64,000 nt of DNA. It comes from Phoebastria nigripes. Its lineage: Eukaryota; Chordata; Aves; Procellariiformes; Diomedeidae. Made by a program: the position numbers and the translations under genes. Below the pieces are notes generated by a model that was given only the letters and a program-made list of their open reading frames with translations, searched no databases and had not been told where the DNA came from. Where the stretch lies: NCBI GenBank assembly GCA_035582835.1, contig JAYKAV010002795.1, positions 551,188-615,187 on the forward strand, read 5' to 3'. This document shows positions 36,166 to 48,600 of the stretch, piece by piece; the stretch's first letter is position 1; the number at the start of each line of letters is the position of its first letter.

Positions 36166-36331
36166 GGCTCCCTCATAATCCGAGCGCGGCCGCGCCGGGC
36201 CCGCCGAGCCGGGGACCGTCCTGCCCGTCCTGCCCGTCCTGCCCGTCCCTCCGCCCCGGGCCGGGCAGGGAGCGGCCGCCGGGCCGGGAGCGCCACCGCT
36301 TCCTCCCGCCGCGTCTCCGGGACGGTCCCGC
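35881..36331 (-). promoter_or_regulatory. ADAM11: CpG-rich 5' region of ADAM11 (cut by assembly gap)
   Basis: Very GC- and CpG-rich sequence surrounds exon 1 (36165-36108) and continues upstream until the gap at 36332. No TATA box is visible next to the start. The transcription start and part of the promoter may lie in the missing sequence. Confidence 0.6.
36162..36176 (-). promoter_or_regulatory. ADAM11: Minimal upstream ORF overlapping the ADAM11 start
   Basis: An upstream ATG at 36176-36174 opens a four-codon frame (M-R-E-P) whose TGA stop (36164-36162) shares bases with the main ATG (36165-36163) as ATGA. It matters only if transcription starts upstream of 36176, which cannot be seen here. 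Confidence 0.55.
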
Positions 36332-37317
36332 NNNNNNNNNNNNNNNNNNNNNNNNNNNNNNNNNNNNNNNNNNNNNNNNNNNNNNNNNNNNNNNNNNNNN
36401 NNNNNNNNNNNNNNNNNNNNNNNNNNNNNNNNNNNNNNNNNNNNNNNNNNNNNNNNNNNNNNNNNNNNNNNNNNNNNNNNNNNNNNNNNNNNNNNNNNNN
36501 NNNNNNNNNNNNNNNNNNNNNNNNNNNNNNNNNNNNNNNNNNNNNNNNNNNNNNNNNNNNNNNNNNNNNNNNNNNNNNNNNNNNNNNNNNNNNNNNNNNN
36601 NNNNNNNNNNNNNNNNNNNNNNNNNNNNNNNNNNNNNNNNNNNNNNNNNNNNNNNNNNNNNNNNNNNNNNNNNNNNNNNNNNNNNNNNNNNNNNNNNNNN
36701 NNNNNNNNNNNNNNNNNNNNNNNNNNNNNNNNNNNNNNNNNNNNNNNNNNNNNNNNNNNNNNNNNNNNNNNNNNNNNNNNNNNNNNNNNNNNNNNNNNNN
36801 NNNNNNNNNNNNNNNNNNNNNNNNNNNNNNNNNNNNNNNNNNNNNNNNNNNNNNNNNNNNNNNNNNNNNNNNNNNNNNNNNNNNNNNNNNNNNNNNNNNN
36901 NNNNNNNNNNNNNNNNNNNNNNNNNNNNNNNNNNNNNNNNNNNNNNNNNNNNNNNNNNNNNNNNNNNNNNNNNNNNNNNNNNNNNNNNNNNNNNNNNNNN
37001 NNNNNNNNNNNNNNNNNNNNNNNNNNNNNNNNNNNNNNNNNNNNNNNNNNNNNNNNNNNNNNNNNNNNNNNNNNNNNNNNNNNNNNNNNNNNNNNNNNNN
37101 NNNNNNNNNNNNNNNNNNNNNNNNNNNNNNNNNNNNNNNNNNNNNNNNNNNNNNNNNNNNNNNNNNNNNNNNNNNNNNNNNNNNNNNNNNNNNNNNNNNN
37201 NNNNNNNNNNNNNNNNNNNNNNNNNNNNNNNNNNNNNNNNNNNNNNNNNNNNNNNNNNNNNNNNNNNNNNNNNNNNNNNNNNNNNNNNNNNNNNNNNNNN
37301 NNNNNNNNNNNNNNNNN
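36332..37317. other. Assembly gap (986 N)
   Basis: An unbroken run of ambiguous bases. It sits immediately upstream of ADAM11 exon 1, between a CpG-rich block and a minisatellite, the kind of sequence that assembles poorly. Confidence 1.
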
Positions 37318-37670
37318 CCCACCAGTACCAGCCCCCCCCAGCCTGTACCAAACCCTCCCACACCAGTACTGCCCCCCCCAGCTGGTACTGAGTCCCTAAC
37401 TGGTCCCAAGTCGCTAACTGGTCCCCGGCTAGCACTGGAGCCCCCAGCCAGTTCCAGGGTGCCCAGCCAGTACCAGAGCTCCTCCGGCCAGTACTGGAGC
37501 TACCAGCTGGTACCAGGCCCCCAACCAGTACCGAGTTCCCAACCAGTANCAGGACCCCCAGCCATTATCAGAGCCCCCCCAGCTGGGACTGAAGCCCCCC
37601 AACCAGTACCGAGCCCCCCCAGCTGGTCCTCAGCCCCTAACCGGTCCTGGGTCCCCAGCCGGTGCCGGTG
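37318..37670. repeat. Minisatellite upstream of ADAM11
   Basis: Degenerate units of about 19-28 bases built on ccagctggtactgagccccc and accagtaccgagccccc run from the gap edge to about 37670. The array probably continues into the gap. Confidence 0.87.
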
Positions 37671-40430
37671 TTGGCTGTGGGACCCCAGCTCTGGATGGAG
37701 CCAGGGGTCCTGGGAGAGGGTGCTGAAACCGGGGGTGCCGGCACCCGCGGCACTTGGGGAAGCGGGTCAATCCTGGACCGTCACCGGTGGGTGGGTGGGT
37801 GGGTGCTGTCACCCAGGGGATGCTGTGGGGTCCCCACCCACAGCCAGGCATAACCCTCAGGAAGTACCAGAAACAAGGACCCCCTCTTGGGATGCCCCGA
37901 TTTCGGGGGATGCTGCGAGGCCACGTTTCCCACCTGGGGATAACAGAACAATTTTGGGGGGGGAGAAAAGCCCCAATAAACTCCTGTTTATTGCAGCTGT
38001 GTGATGGAGGGGGGGTGCAGCATCCTGGGAGGGTGACGCTCAGCCCTATGGGGGGATGCAGCGCAGGCGGGGGCACCCATGGGAGGGACCGTCCTGGGGG
38101 GCACAGGCGGGCTCCAAGCCCCAAGGTGATGGATGCTCTGACCAGCGCAGGACAGGGCTCATCCCTCATCGCAGAGACAGGGCCGGAGGTGGGACAGAGA
38201 CCCCCTGGAGATCATCAGCCCCAAGCCCTGCTCCCTGGGGACTGCTCAGGCCCGTACCCAGGTGGGTGCTGGGTGTCCCCGTGGATGGTGATGGGCAGCC
38301 CCTGCCTGTGTTTGACGGGGGGGGACGCTCAGCCACCACGCTGCTCCAGAGCGGTGGGGGAATTCAGGCACTTTGGTGTCCCCCAACTCATCCCAGAGGC
38401 TGGGAAGGCCCCAGAGCCCCCCAAAAAGACAAAGCTGGGGGTCCTGAACCCTGAGTTTGCATCCCTCACCCTCCTCCAGGACGACTCATCCCACCTTTAA
38501 ACATTTTTGACCCATTTTGTGGTACCACCCCGGCTCAAACCCTCCCGTGCCGCCTCGGGTCAGGCTCCAGCCCCCTCCCTGGAGCAGCCAGCACCTGGGG
38601 GGCTCCCTGCATCTCCCAGGGGCATCGCCGCACCCCACCTCCTCCTCCCAGCACCTCCCACAGCCACGATGAACCCAGGGAAAGGATTCCCTGCACATGC
38701 CAGCACCCAGCCCCTCTCCATGGGGCATTGGGGAGCCATGCCAGTGTGTCCCCCCTGCTCCCCATGGAACCCCCTCGTTTCCAAGCACCTTCTGCCAGAT
38801 CCCCTGCGCCTGCTCCTTTCTCCCCCCAGGACTCACGTGCCCGCTGGTGACAAAAGCCTTTGGGTACCCGGTGGCAGCTCACAGCCACCTGTGAAAGCAC
38901 CAGGCTTGCCTTGCCGGGAAGTTTGTTGAGTATTTTAGGCNGTGAGTCACGGCGGTGCAACGGGCCCCCTCCCCGCCCGTGCCAAAAACCACCTTGATGC
39001 CCTCGTTAAGAGCAGCCACTTTGGTTTTCATCACTTTTGTGCAAAAGTGGGGGGCAGAAGCATTTAGAGGTGGAAGCAAAAGCAGGACAGGGCAGGGACA
39101 TGCCCAAGGTCGGGGAGCAGGGCGGGAGATAAGCCTCAGCCCGCCTCCTTCCCCCCCCCCAAGCTCTGCCGCTCACCTCGTTATCATCAACTCTTTGCAG
39201 AGCCTTAACGAACTGAAACCTGCTGCAGCTCCAGGATGGAGCGGGGCAGGTTCATCTCAGCCTGGTTTTAGCAGAGAGGAGCTGCTGAGGGGTCACACTC
39301 AGGTTGGGGGGGGGGGGCTCACATCCACCCCCGCAGCATCCCCCCCACCCCACGTGCACGGGGGCTGGCACACGCGCATGCGGGGAAGCGTCTCCCACGC
39401 TGGTTTTGTCAGACAGCTGCACGGGGGAACAGGCTCTGGGAAACGCCGATTGTCTCCTTGGCCGTGCCGTGGCAGTTCCCGGCTGCCCAGATCAGCCCCA
39501 CGTCTCTCTCCCGTGAAGCTCAGCACTGGGCAGGCAGGCCTTCAAAGCCATGACCTGCTGCCCTCGGGCCTTCATCCTCCACGCAATAATTAGCCACAAA
39601 CACAGCAATGAAGCAAGGAACCTGTGGCATCAAGCACAGCTGAGCTGGTCCATCATCTGCTCTGCACCACAGGGAGGCCTGCAAGGTCACCAGCCTCTCC
39701 CAGCACTCTCCTGGTGGTCCTCAGGACCACAGTGATCAAGGGGACAGGTGCTTCACAGGAGGGGGTCTACACCAGATGACAGCAAGCATATCTCCAGCAA
39801 GAACATCTGACCCAAGGCCTGAATGGTCCCCGCGGGTCCACAAAGCAGCTCCTACAGTCCCCAAGACCAGGGGCCCCCGTGACATAGGTCACTGGTCAAC
39901 ATTAGGAGGGGGCAGGCAGCAACCAGGGCCAAGCTTGGTGAAGGAGAACCATCCTCACCCCCCAGCTGATCTCCCAACGCTGTCTCTGCTAACACCCCAG
40001 GGAAGCTCACTGCCTCCTCCACCGAGTAACACTGCCATCAGGTAACCCAGTCTCTGCAGGGGACAACTGACCACATTGAGTTTTGGTCACATCCACCACA
40101 CCATCTGGAGGGACCCATTCCTGGCTCACACTGCAGGCCAGGTCCCCCCTCTGCTGTCTGAGGGGCACAGAGCTGGTTGGTCCCTCCAGGAGACTGAGCG
40201 CACCAAGATGGTGGCTGGTTGGCGTACCAAGCTTGTTTCTACCTCTCTTCCAGGGATTATCCTTCCGCTGGGACAGCAAGCAGCTACAGGGACATGTCCA
40301 CAGCAGAGCCCCATGCCTAGTGTGGTTCAGCTCCTGCAGCAGCTTTGCTCAGCCCTTNGTAACCTGTATAGCATCTTCATTAGGTAAAGAGCCAGAGTTT
40401 GGCTGTTGCACTGGAGAATGATTTAGCTCC
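37671..40430. other. Intergenic region between ADAM11 and DBF4B
   Basis: No gene recognised. Composition falls from GC-rich to moderate by about 39.5 kb. A short AATAAA...TTTATT pair at 37974-37992 gives poly(A)-like hexamers on both strands, but no coding sequence is seen beside it. Confidence 0.55.
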
Positions 40431-41090
40431 AGAGGAACCTCTAAAAGTCTCTAGTCTGGCTTCCTGCTCACAGCAGGGCTACCTTAACCAGCTGCTCAGG
40501 GCTTCACTTCAAGCCGTGAGTGAAGGAGGATTGTTGTCCCTCACTCAGGGCTTGAAAATCTCCACAGACAGACNGAGCCCACTGCTCTGGGTGCCTGGCC
40601 TAGGGCTGTCCCACCCTCCTGGGCAGGNAGCCTTTCCCTTTCCCAACCTGCACCTTGGAAGCCCTAGCTTGGGACATCTGGCACCACTGAAAGGTCAGCT
40701 CAATCCTACTTGGAACTGCCCTTCAAGAAGTCATAGGCTGCTTTTAGACACCCCTCAGCCTCCTCTTGGGAAGACAAACCCAGCCCAGCTCCGACCTCCT
40801 CTCCTTGGCCCTGTGTCCAGGTGAGGTCAATAGTCTCCACTGACTGCTCTCCTGTTTCTCCACATCCCTCTTCACCTGGGGCCATCCCACATGTGGGGTA
40901 CAACAGCTTCCCGGAGCCTCCTGACCACATTCCTAGGGCAAACCACATATGGGGTGATGTTATGTGACCAGAGCCACCACTGCCCCGTGTTCAGCCTGGT
41001 GCCCACCATCACNCCCAGATCCTTTCCAGCAAGGCTCTTGTCCAGTCACCACCTAGCCTCTACTGATGGACAGTTCATGCAATTTCGAGT
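40430..41090 (-). mobile_element. Degenerate old CR1 LINE relic (minus strand)
   Basis: The minus strand near 41070-40970 still reads like the reverse-transcriptase block KSLAGKDLGVMVGTRLN, close to the CR1 pattern, with stops and frame breaks. Plus-strand text near 40450-40640 (cagcagggctacctt, cagctgctcagggct, ctcctgggcag) resembles the 3' part of older CR1 subfamilies in reverse complement. It is far more diverged than the copies at 1401-2862. Boundaries are approximate. Confidence 0.5.
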
Positions 41091-41157
41091 TAGCTGTGCT
41101 TAAGGCCACCAGAAAAGTTTTACCCAGCATACAGCAGAGCAGGATCTCATCTTCCAT

Positions 41158-41163
41158 TTTATT
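41158..41163 (-). terminator. DBF4B: DBF4B poly(A) signal
   Basis: Plus-strand TTTATT reads AATAAA on the minus strand, about 550 bases past the DBF4B stop codon at 41717. It is the first canonical signal downstream and implies a 3' UTR of roughly 0.6 kb (41716 to about 41140). Confidence 0.6.
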
Positions 41164-41716
41164 TCAAAGTTTAAAAGTTTGCTAAAAAAACCCAGACAAC
41201 TTAGTACCAGTTACAAACATCTGCAAATACTCAAAGACATCCAACAAAACCCCAAACCACGTGAAGAACACAGATTGCACCCCCAGGGCCCTCCTCTCCA
41301 CAGTCTCTGCACCTCCAAGGACTGGGTGAGAGGAGGAACAGGCCATGCTTTCAATCTGGAAGGGCAAAGAGCATATTCCTGCTGAAGAGATACTTCCAGA
41401 GAGACCATCTTGTCAGCAGCCCAGTGAGGAGTTAAAGAAAGCTACCAGCTCTAAACATTACCAGCAGAGAGGAGGGAAGATCCCAGTCCCTATCGCAGCC
41501 AAGGACAGTGAAACCACCAGTGAAGTCACCCATCAGTTCCCAACAGGAGAGCTGCCCAGGTCGTCCGCGGTGTCTGGAGACCACCTCACACTGATGGTCC
41601 TCACTCCAGCTCTCAGCTGTGCCTCCTGGTCCTGACAGGGAGGGTGGCTTGTTAAATCCCCTTCCAGCCACTTCACAGCTCCCACTAAGGGCCCAGAGAA
41701 CAGCCAGGAGATGGTT

Positions 41717-43118
41717 TTAACTAGTCCAGCTGCCAAAAAAGGTTTCAAATATGGGGAAAGAGGCTCCTTTGGTCTCTGTGCAGCAGTTCCAGCAGTTCTT
41801 GTCCTCTTTGCCTGCCCAGGCAAGCTCCGACTTCTGCTTCAGGACTGAGCAGAGCTGAGACTCATACCCACTGTCCCTCACATTGACATGTGTCCTTTGG
41901 AGCAAGTCCCTGTCCACAGACTGAATCCTGCCATCCTGGACACCTGTTAGTGTGGAGAGCAGCTGAACATCCCAGTCTGACTCAGAAGAACTTTTGCTGA
42001 AGTCGTGATCAGCCTGTGCGTCATGTGGAAGAGGCTGAAGGAGCCCAGGGCATGGAGCCTGCTCTCTGCTGTGGCCTGGGAGGTCAGGTAGTTCGGGTGC
42101 TATTTTTTCTGCTGCTCTGACACAGAGCAAGCAGCAACATCTGGCTTCAGCTGCAGGCAGTTTTGGAGAGGGCAACCCGCCAGTAGGACAGCTGGTCTTG
42201 CTCATTGTGCTCTCCAGATCGGGACTATTCACATTTCTGGGTATGTTTTCATTCTCCCCTCTGAGCTGCTTCCCTTGGGAACTCACGTTCGCTCTGCTCC
42301 AGCCATGCTCGCTGACAGTGCTGGCTGCAGCAGCCTCTGTGGGATCAAAACCCACAGACACAGTTTCAAGGGAACCCGGCCGTGATGCAGGGTCCCCAGG
42401 GTTCCCGCACAGGCACAGGTCCAAACCAAGGGAGCTACGAGGTCTGTTGGAGAGCTTTGTGCTTAGAGGCAAGCTGCCAGCCTCCACCACACCGGGCAAG
42501 CCTGGCTCAGACGTCTGTCCTGCACCCTGTCCACCCATCCCACCATCCACTGGGTTTGTCTGCTTACACGGAGAGAGGCCACCACCCAGCTCCAGCCTGG
42601 GCTTCTTTCCCACCTGGGTGCTCTGTCTGGAGGAGAGCTGGCGTTTCCTGGAGGCAGGCAGTGCTTGTGGAGGATGGCTGATAGACCCAAGCACTTGCTG
42701 TTTATGAGGTTCAGATGAAGAAGCAATTGCCTCTCTAACATAAGCGGCCACTACGCGAGTCCCCCAGCCCAGGTCAGGAGCCAAGCCCAAATCTGTATCC
42801 CCCACCGCAGACTCCTCCGTGGTGCCACGTGCAGCACAGACCCCTCTGGTGAGTCCTACTCCAACAGGCAGCCCCAGAGAGCAGTTCTTCAACAACCCCT
42901 CTCCTTCTCTGGGATTACTGACCCTGTCCCTGGGCAGGCAAGAGGAACATCCCTTGGTCTTCAGGCCATGATCACACTCTGTATCAATTAACAGTTCCAC
43001 AGCACCCTGCTCAGGCTGCTCCCTTTCCTTTCCCAGTTCTGCTGTGAGCATCTCAATTCCTCCAGTAACTTGTGCTTGAGGCACTAAGCGTTCATCTGTC
43101 AGGCAGGACCGAGGCACC
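41717..43118 (-). other. DBF4B: DBF4B last exon (residues 322-787)
   Basis: One large 1402-base exon after acceptor gatggttcttctcag. It encodes a low-complexity, Ser/Gly/Pro/Glu-rich tail, probably disordered, ending FETFFGSWTS. Near the end CWNCC could be a cysteine cluster. I recognise no domain here; assignment to DBF4B rests on frame, splice site and position. Confidence 0.9.
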
Positions 43119-45644
43119 CTGAGAAGAACCATCAGTTAATGCTCACTCTCTCTAGGCCTAGCAACACCCTCCCCCCAGCGAGACGAAGTGTTTTCTGCAG
43201 CGCGGGATGTTTGAAGCCCTTGCTCAGGAGGTGGTATGAAATTTTAGACTGGCAAGGCTCAGCAAACAGTGATACTGCTGCTGGCAGAGGAGATGGGCAG
43301 CATGAGGGGTCTCTCAGCCTTCTCAACAGCCCAGAGCCCAGCCACAGGAGTGCTACCAGAGCAGCGGGGTTTGCGTCAGACACGGGGACAGAAGAGGTGG
43401 GCTCAGCTGCCCTTTCTAGTTTAAGAGGCACTAGAAGTCCGCAGGGAGTTCCCCGAAGCAGAGAAGCCACAGAAACACAAGAACATCATGTCCTACAACT
43501 TGTCTAAACCTTGCCTGGCAGGTGCCAGGTTGGTCCTGCAGAGCCAGTCGCAGCCCTCTGCTCCCTGCTGGCCGATTCCCTGGCACAGGGCATGAGCTAG
43601 GGACCATTACCACAGCAGCATGGAGACTCAGGCCCTGTTCCCATGAGCGCGCATGTGGCACCATGCTGCTTTTCAGCTGCAGGACTTACCAGATTCACAA
43701 AGACTTACTTGGCTGACTGCTCCACAAAGTTGTTGGTGAGCTGGGAGATGACATGATCCACAGGGGCGTACTGTGAGTCGTCCATTGCAAACCGCTTGTG
43801 CTGGGGGCTCTGGAGGTGCTGTAAGGTGGCAGAGGCCCTTTTAGCAACACTTATCCTTTCACAGGAGGGAAATTTGCAGTAACAGCCACTTCCCACAGCC
43901 TAACAGACTAGAGGGCAAACAGCCTTTTCACCAGATAGAGCCATTGTTTGGAAGCCGACTTGGGAAACGTAGGCAACGCTGTTACCCCCAGTTGCTTACA
44001 GCGAGTATTCTGTTCCCATACACACCTGCTGATGAGGAGGTTGTGTCTATATCTAACAGCAGCCTACAGCTTTCCCCAGCAGCTAGTAAAAAAGCAGACT
44101 CCAAATACGTACTGTCTATCACTAAAGGCTGGGCTCTGAAAGCCACATTGTTTGGCATGTTCCAGGAGATAAAAAAAAAACCTCTTCCCACCTTTTTAAT
44201 CAGCCTGTGCCCCCCAACTGCTCTGGATTAGGTTTCCCACCTTACAGATCAGGTGACAAGATGATCCTTGAGGCTCTCCTAGCCCCAGAGATGAGCATGT
44301 CACGCTCCAATCTTCAAAACCATTGTTTGCCCAGACATACTATGGCTTTCATCTACGATGCTAATCCTACGCGGTACCACGAAGGGTGTATGTATAGCAA
44401 TCTGCCTTCTTTCCAAAAGGGTTTGTACCAATACCAGGCACGACATGATTAAAAAAAGTCACTGAGTGGCCCCCATAACTTTTGCAAGGAACCAGGTCCC
44501 AGGGGAGCCTTTACCTTCTGCAGCTCTTCGAAGGTCTCTTGGCAGCACTCACAAAATCCCCTCTTTTTCTTTGGCACAGTGACCGGTGTGGATCGGGGGC
44601 TCTTCTCCCCCTCGCTGCGCATCGGACAGCCCTCCACACCCCTGCAAGGTAACAGCAAAGATCTTCCTTGCCCTCACTTGACAGCATCAGCAGATACCCA
44701 GCTGCCTGCGTAAGAGCAGGGAGGCAGTGCTGCCTTTGAGCTACAGCTGTTTAACCCAGAACAGGGCTCCTTTCACCCGCATCTATAAGACAAGTGATTC
44801 TCTAAATCCCAGGAACCAGCAGGGCAGCAGCTAGCAGAGGGGTTCGGTTAAAAACTTGCACAGAAGGAGCTACAACCTACCTGGCTCTGCAGGAATTCGA
44901 GAGGCTTTTCAGAGGCTCAAACGGGCTAGAGCTTTTGGGTGCCAGGAAGTTCAGGTCAGGAAAGCTTTTGAACTGGTGATGGAAGGGTCGGAATTGTCTG
45001 AAAGCAGCAGATCAGGACATCAGACTTCTGGCAGTGATAGCATGGTTAGAGAGCTGTTCCTCCCTCAGAGGGCTCAAGGTGCTGTCTCATTTATGATGGG
45101 ATACTGGCCATCAGTGTCCTTTCATTTGGCTGTTCCAGAGATTTCCCATTTCTCACTGGAAGTACTAAACCTGATTCCCAGTAATGGCACTGATGGGGGG
45201 GACATTTTAGACAGAAGGCATGTTTGCCTGCTCATCTAAAAACCCACCTTTTGCCCCCAAGGCACATCAGCAGCAGCCAGTGCAGTATTTTCAGCCTCAC
45301 AGCAGCATGGGAAGGTTTTGGTTCCCAGATGACATCTCTCTCTTCACACTATTGCATGCAGCATGTAAAACCTAATATTTGACTCTGCAGCTGCCTTAAA
45401 TGTTGTCTTCAGAATAATTAATTAGCGCTCTGGATACCGTTAGAGTTACAGAGTTGTTAGAAACACCACAGAGATCAGATCCCCTTGTGCTGGATGCTGT
45501 AATCAAGTTACAAGCCCTGACCTCATGTGCTTCAATCTCTTTCCTCATTTCAGAGGGCTCAAGCAGATTAAGTGACCCGCCAAGGATCACAAATGGAATC
45601 TGAGCAAGGAAGTAAACTCTGTCAAGTCTCATTTAGCACCTTCT

Positions 45645-45680
<36 letters not shown>

Positions 45681-48600
45681 CATACGAGCCACCTAGATTG
45701 TTTCTCTAAACTCCATTTGCCTCCCTCTAGGAGAGTGTCAACTTCCCAGTGTGTAAAAGGGTCTTCAAAGAAGCCACACTCTGCCTTCTGGACAGAATAT
45801 TCACTGCAAATAAAACCAGTAAAGGACTCCCTTCCTGGGAGCCCCTGAGGTTTTAAGGTGTGATATGTAGAAAGACCTCATTTACCTGCTCTGGTCTTCA
45901 ACCTTCAGAAAAGGGGGCTTCAATTTTCCTGCTAGAAAGAAAGCTGGTTAGAAGTTGCCCTGGCCAAATTCCCTACTTATTCATTCATTCCCCAACACAA
46001 TTGGGCTACAGAGCCAAGCTTATCAGTACTTCTGATACCTGTGAATGCCAAGTGATTGCTAAGCCCAGCCAAAACAGCTCTTTGGGCAATATACAACAGC
46101 CCTCATCTCCAGAGTATTCAGTAGGGTGACCAAACCCTAGAGGCAGCCCAACTGTGGACTGTTTCCACCTTTGAAAAAACATCCAGCTAAGCCCTTACAT
46201 CTTTAATGTCTACTCAGTCTTATCAGCCAGTGGCCTAACCCCAAGACTCCAATTCTGCCTCGAATCCTAAAAACTGTCACGCATCCTCAACGCAACATGC
46301 CGCCAAGCACAAGAGACGAGTTTATAAGAAACAAATTGCAGCGGCAGTTGCACAAGCACAGAGCTCTGCATCAACCCTCCCAGCACCTTTTTCTCCCTTT
46401 ACACAACAGCCTGGAGTTCAGAATGGCTCAGGCCAGGACAGTTAAGTCAACGCAGTAAGAGCTGCTGGAGACAAACCAACATGCTGCATAGCCAAGCCTC
46501 GCACAAGAACACTGCTAAAGAGCAATATCTGGCCTTTGCTTGGTCCCTGAGGGCAAACAGCAGCTATGCTTCCTACAGAGGCATAATATACATTAAGGGA
46601 GCAGAAGAAAGCCTCAGCAGTGCATTCAGGGAAAAGGTTTTCAGAGCCGGGCTGGGAGAAGAGGCTACCAGGTCCCTCCTGTCTCACAAGTATGTTCAAC
46701 TCGCAAGTGATAACATTACGCTCAGCCTGGAAATCTGAGTACAGATCTGGTTAAGAAACAAATCAACACCAAGGTATTCCCACAGGGCATCTGCCTGACC
46801 CTGAAACCAAGCCTCTCATGCCTCCCTTATTGCCTCTGAAGGGCAAGGTGTTTTGTTTTCTTGTGATCCTGGCACTCAATGCTATTTTCTCCAAAGAAAT
46901 TTTAACTTCATCCTCCAGAAAGGCTGAGTCCACCTGTCCTCACCAGTTAGTTCCTCAAGCCTCATCCTGAGCTTGCATCAAATGTGCAGTTACATCACTA
47001 AGTTAGCTATGTAAGTACAGGATCAATTTTTCCACATAAATGCTGCCAAATGCTTAGCACTTCTGAAAGCAAGGCCATGTTTAGGGCTCCAGATAAAACT
47101 CAGACTGGTGCGCAGGTCCTGAGCTCTCATGGCAGAGTGCTGAACAGTGACAAATGGTTCAGCTGTCACCACGAGTCCCCAGGCAGGGTTCAGAGTGTGC
47201 CACAATGAAGAGCTCTGAGCTTGCAGCAGACAATCTGCTTTATCCGACAGCTTTTCGAGCCTTTTTTCACCACCTTCCCCCCAAACTGGAAAATAATCTT
47301 CCAAGTGTCACACACACAATCCAGGTTGGAGTCTGCTCTGATATTACTGAGCGTTCACTCTCCAACAAGGGGAGTCAAACAAGTCACAAATTAACTTACG
47401 TCACTGGTGCCAATCTCAGTACCACAATTGGCTCTTGCCTAATTGCAGATGAGAACCTGTTTTTTTTCCCCCCTTCCCTCCTCCTCTGGAAGTGTTATCC
47501 CTAGATTGGTGTCTCAGCAGTACATTTCAGCCTAACAGAAGTGAGTGGGTTGTGAGGAACACGCTCTCCTCTGTAGGATGCATTATTCTTCGAAACTTCG
47601 TTTGAGCCAGTGGATTCAACGTGCAGTGCCAGCAGCGCAGTTCTCAGGTGCCTCGGGATTCTGGGAGCTGNGCTCCAAATGGTTTATGGGATTTTTAAAA
47701 ATGCTGCCTGAAATCAAAGGCATAACATCCTCAGCTGTATTAGGAGGCTGCAGCTAGACTCAGACAAGGAGTTACAAAACCCGTTCAAGAGAAACTGCCT
47801 TAACAGTTGGCATATTTTGGATTGCTGAAGTTTCAGATGGATTTTCAAATTCTAAACGAGGCTTCTTCAAGCAGCTCCCNATCTGAGTGTATATAGAAGC
47901 ACAACTTCCGGGCCTACCTTTGCGAATTTTTGATCCAGATGCAAGGCATTTTGCCTAAAGGAAAAAGTGACATATTTAGTATNGGAGCCAGCACAGGCAG
48001 AACTGTAATTACTGATCCCAGAGCAGCAAAGCAAGATTACAGCAGTCTCACCCACTACTTCAGAGCTCCTGCATCAGAGACTATATCACCTCCCCCTGAT
48101 ATTTTGTCTCCCAAGTTACCTAGAGTTACTTTAAATACAATATACAGGCTGCCACTCTCTGATCTTATGCCCTACCTTCTCACTGACCTCTCCAATGCAT
48201 TAAAAAAAAATTTCAGAAAGCCAGTGTACTAGCTGCATATCATCTTCATTTTATCCTTAGTCCCTTACAAGCCAAAATCAGTATTAGCTGTGCTACAGAT
48301 GAGGTTGATAACTAATGGCTACCTCATTCTCATCTGTTTTTACCCTCACTTTATAAAAGGAAAAGTTATTTGAATTTTGACATCTCCATCAATAAACAGA
48401 AGTACCAGATTGCCCAGTGTTGGATGAAAACCTAGGAGATCACCCTGCTTACAAGCCCAGTAGCACTAGAGGAGGTAGAATGATTGCTTAGAGCTACCGA
48501 GGGATCCTGAGCACCTCAGGGCTGCAGTTAGGTCAGTTACCTCTGTCTTCTGGCATCGTTTCCTTGCTCCCGAGACAGCCCGCAGCAGCTGTTGAGCGTA

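Noticed and set aside
35590..38004. 804-codon plus-strand open frame
   Set aside because: It runs through the 986-base gap; the remainder is minisatellite and antisense of ADAM11 exon 1.
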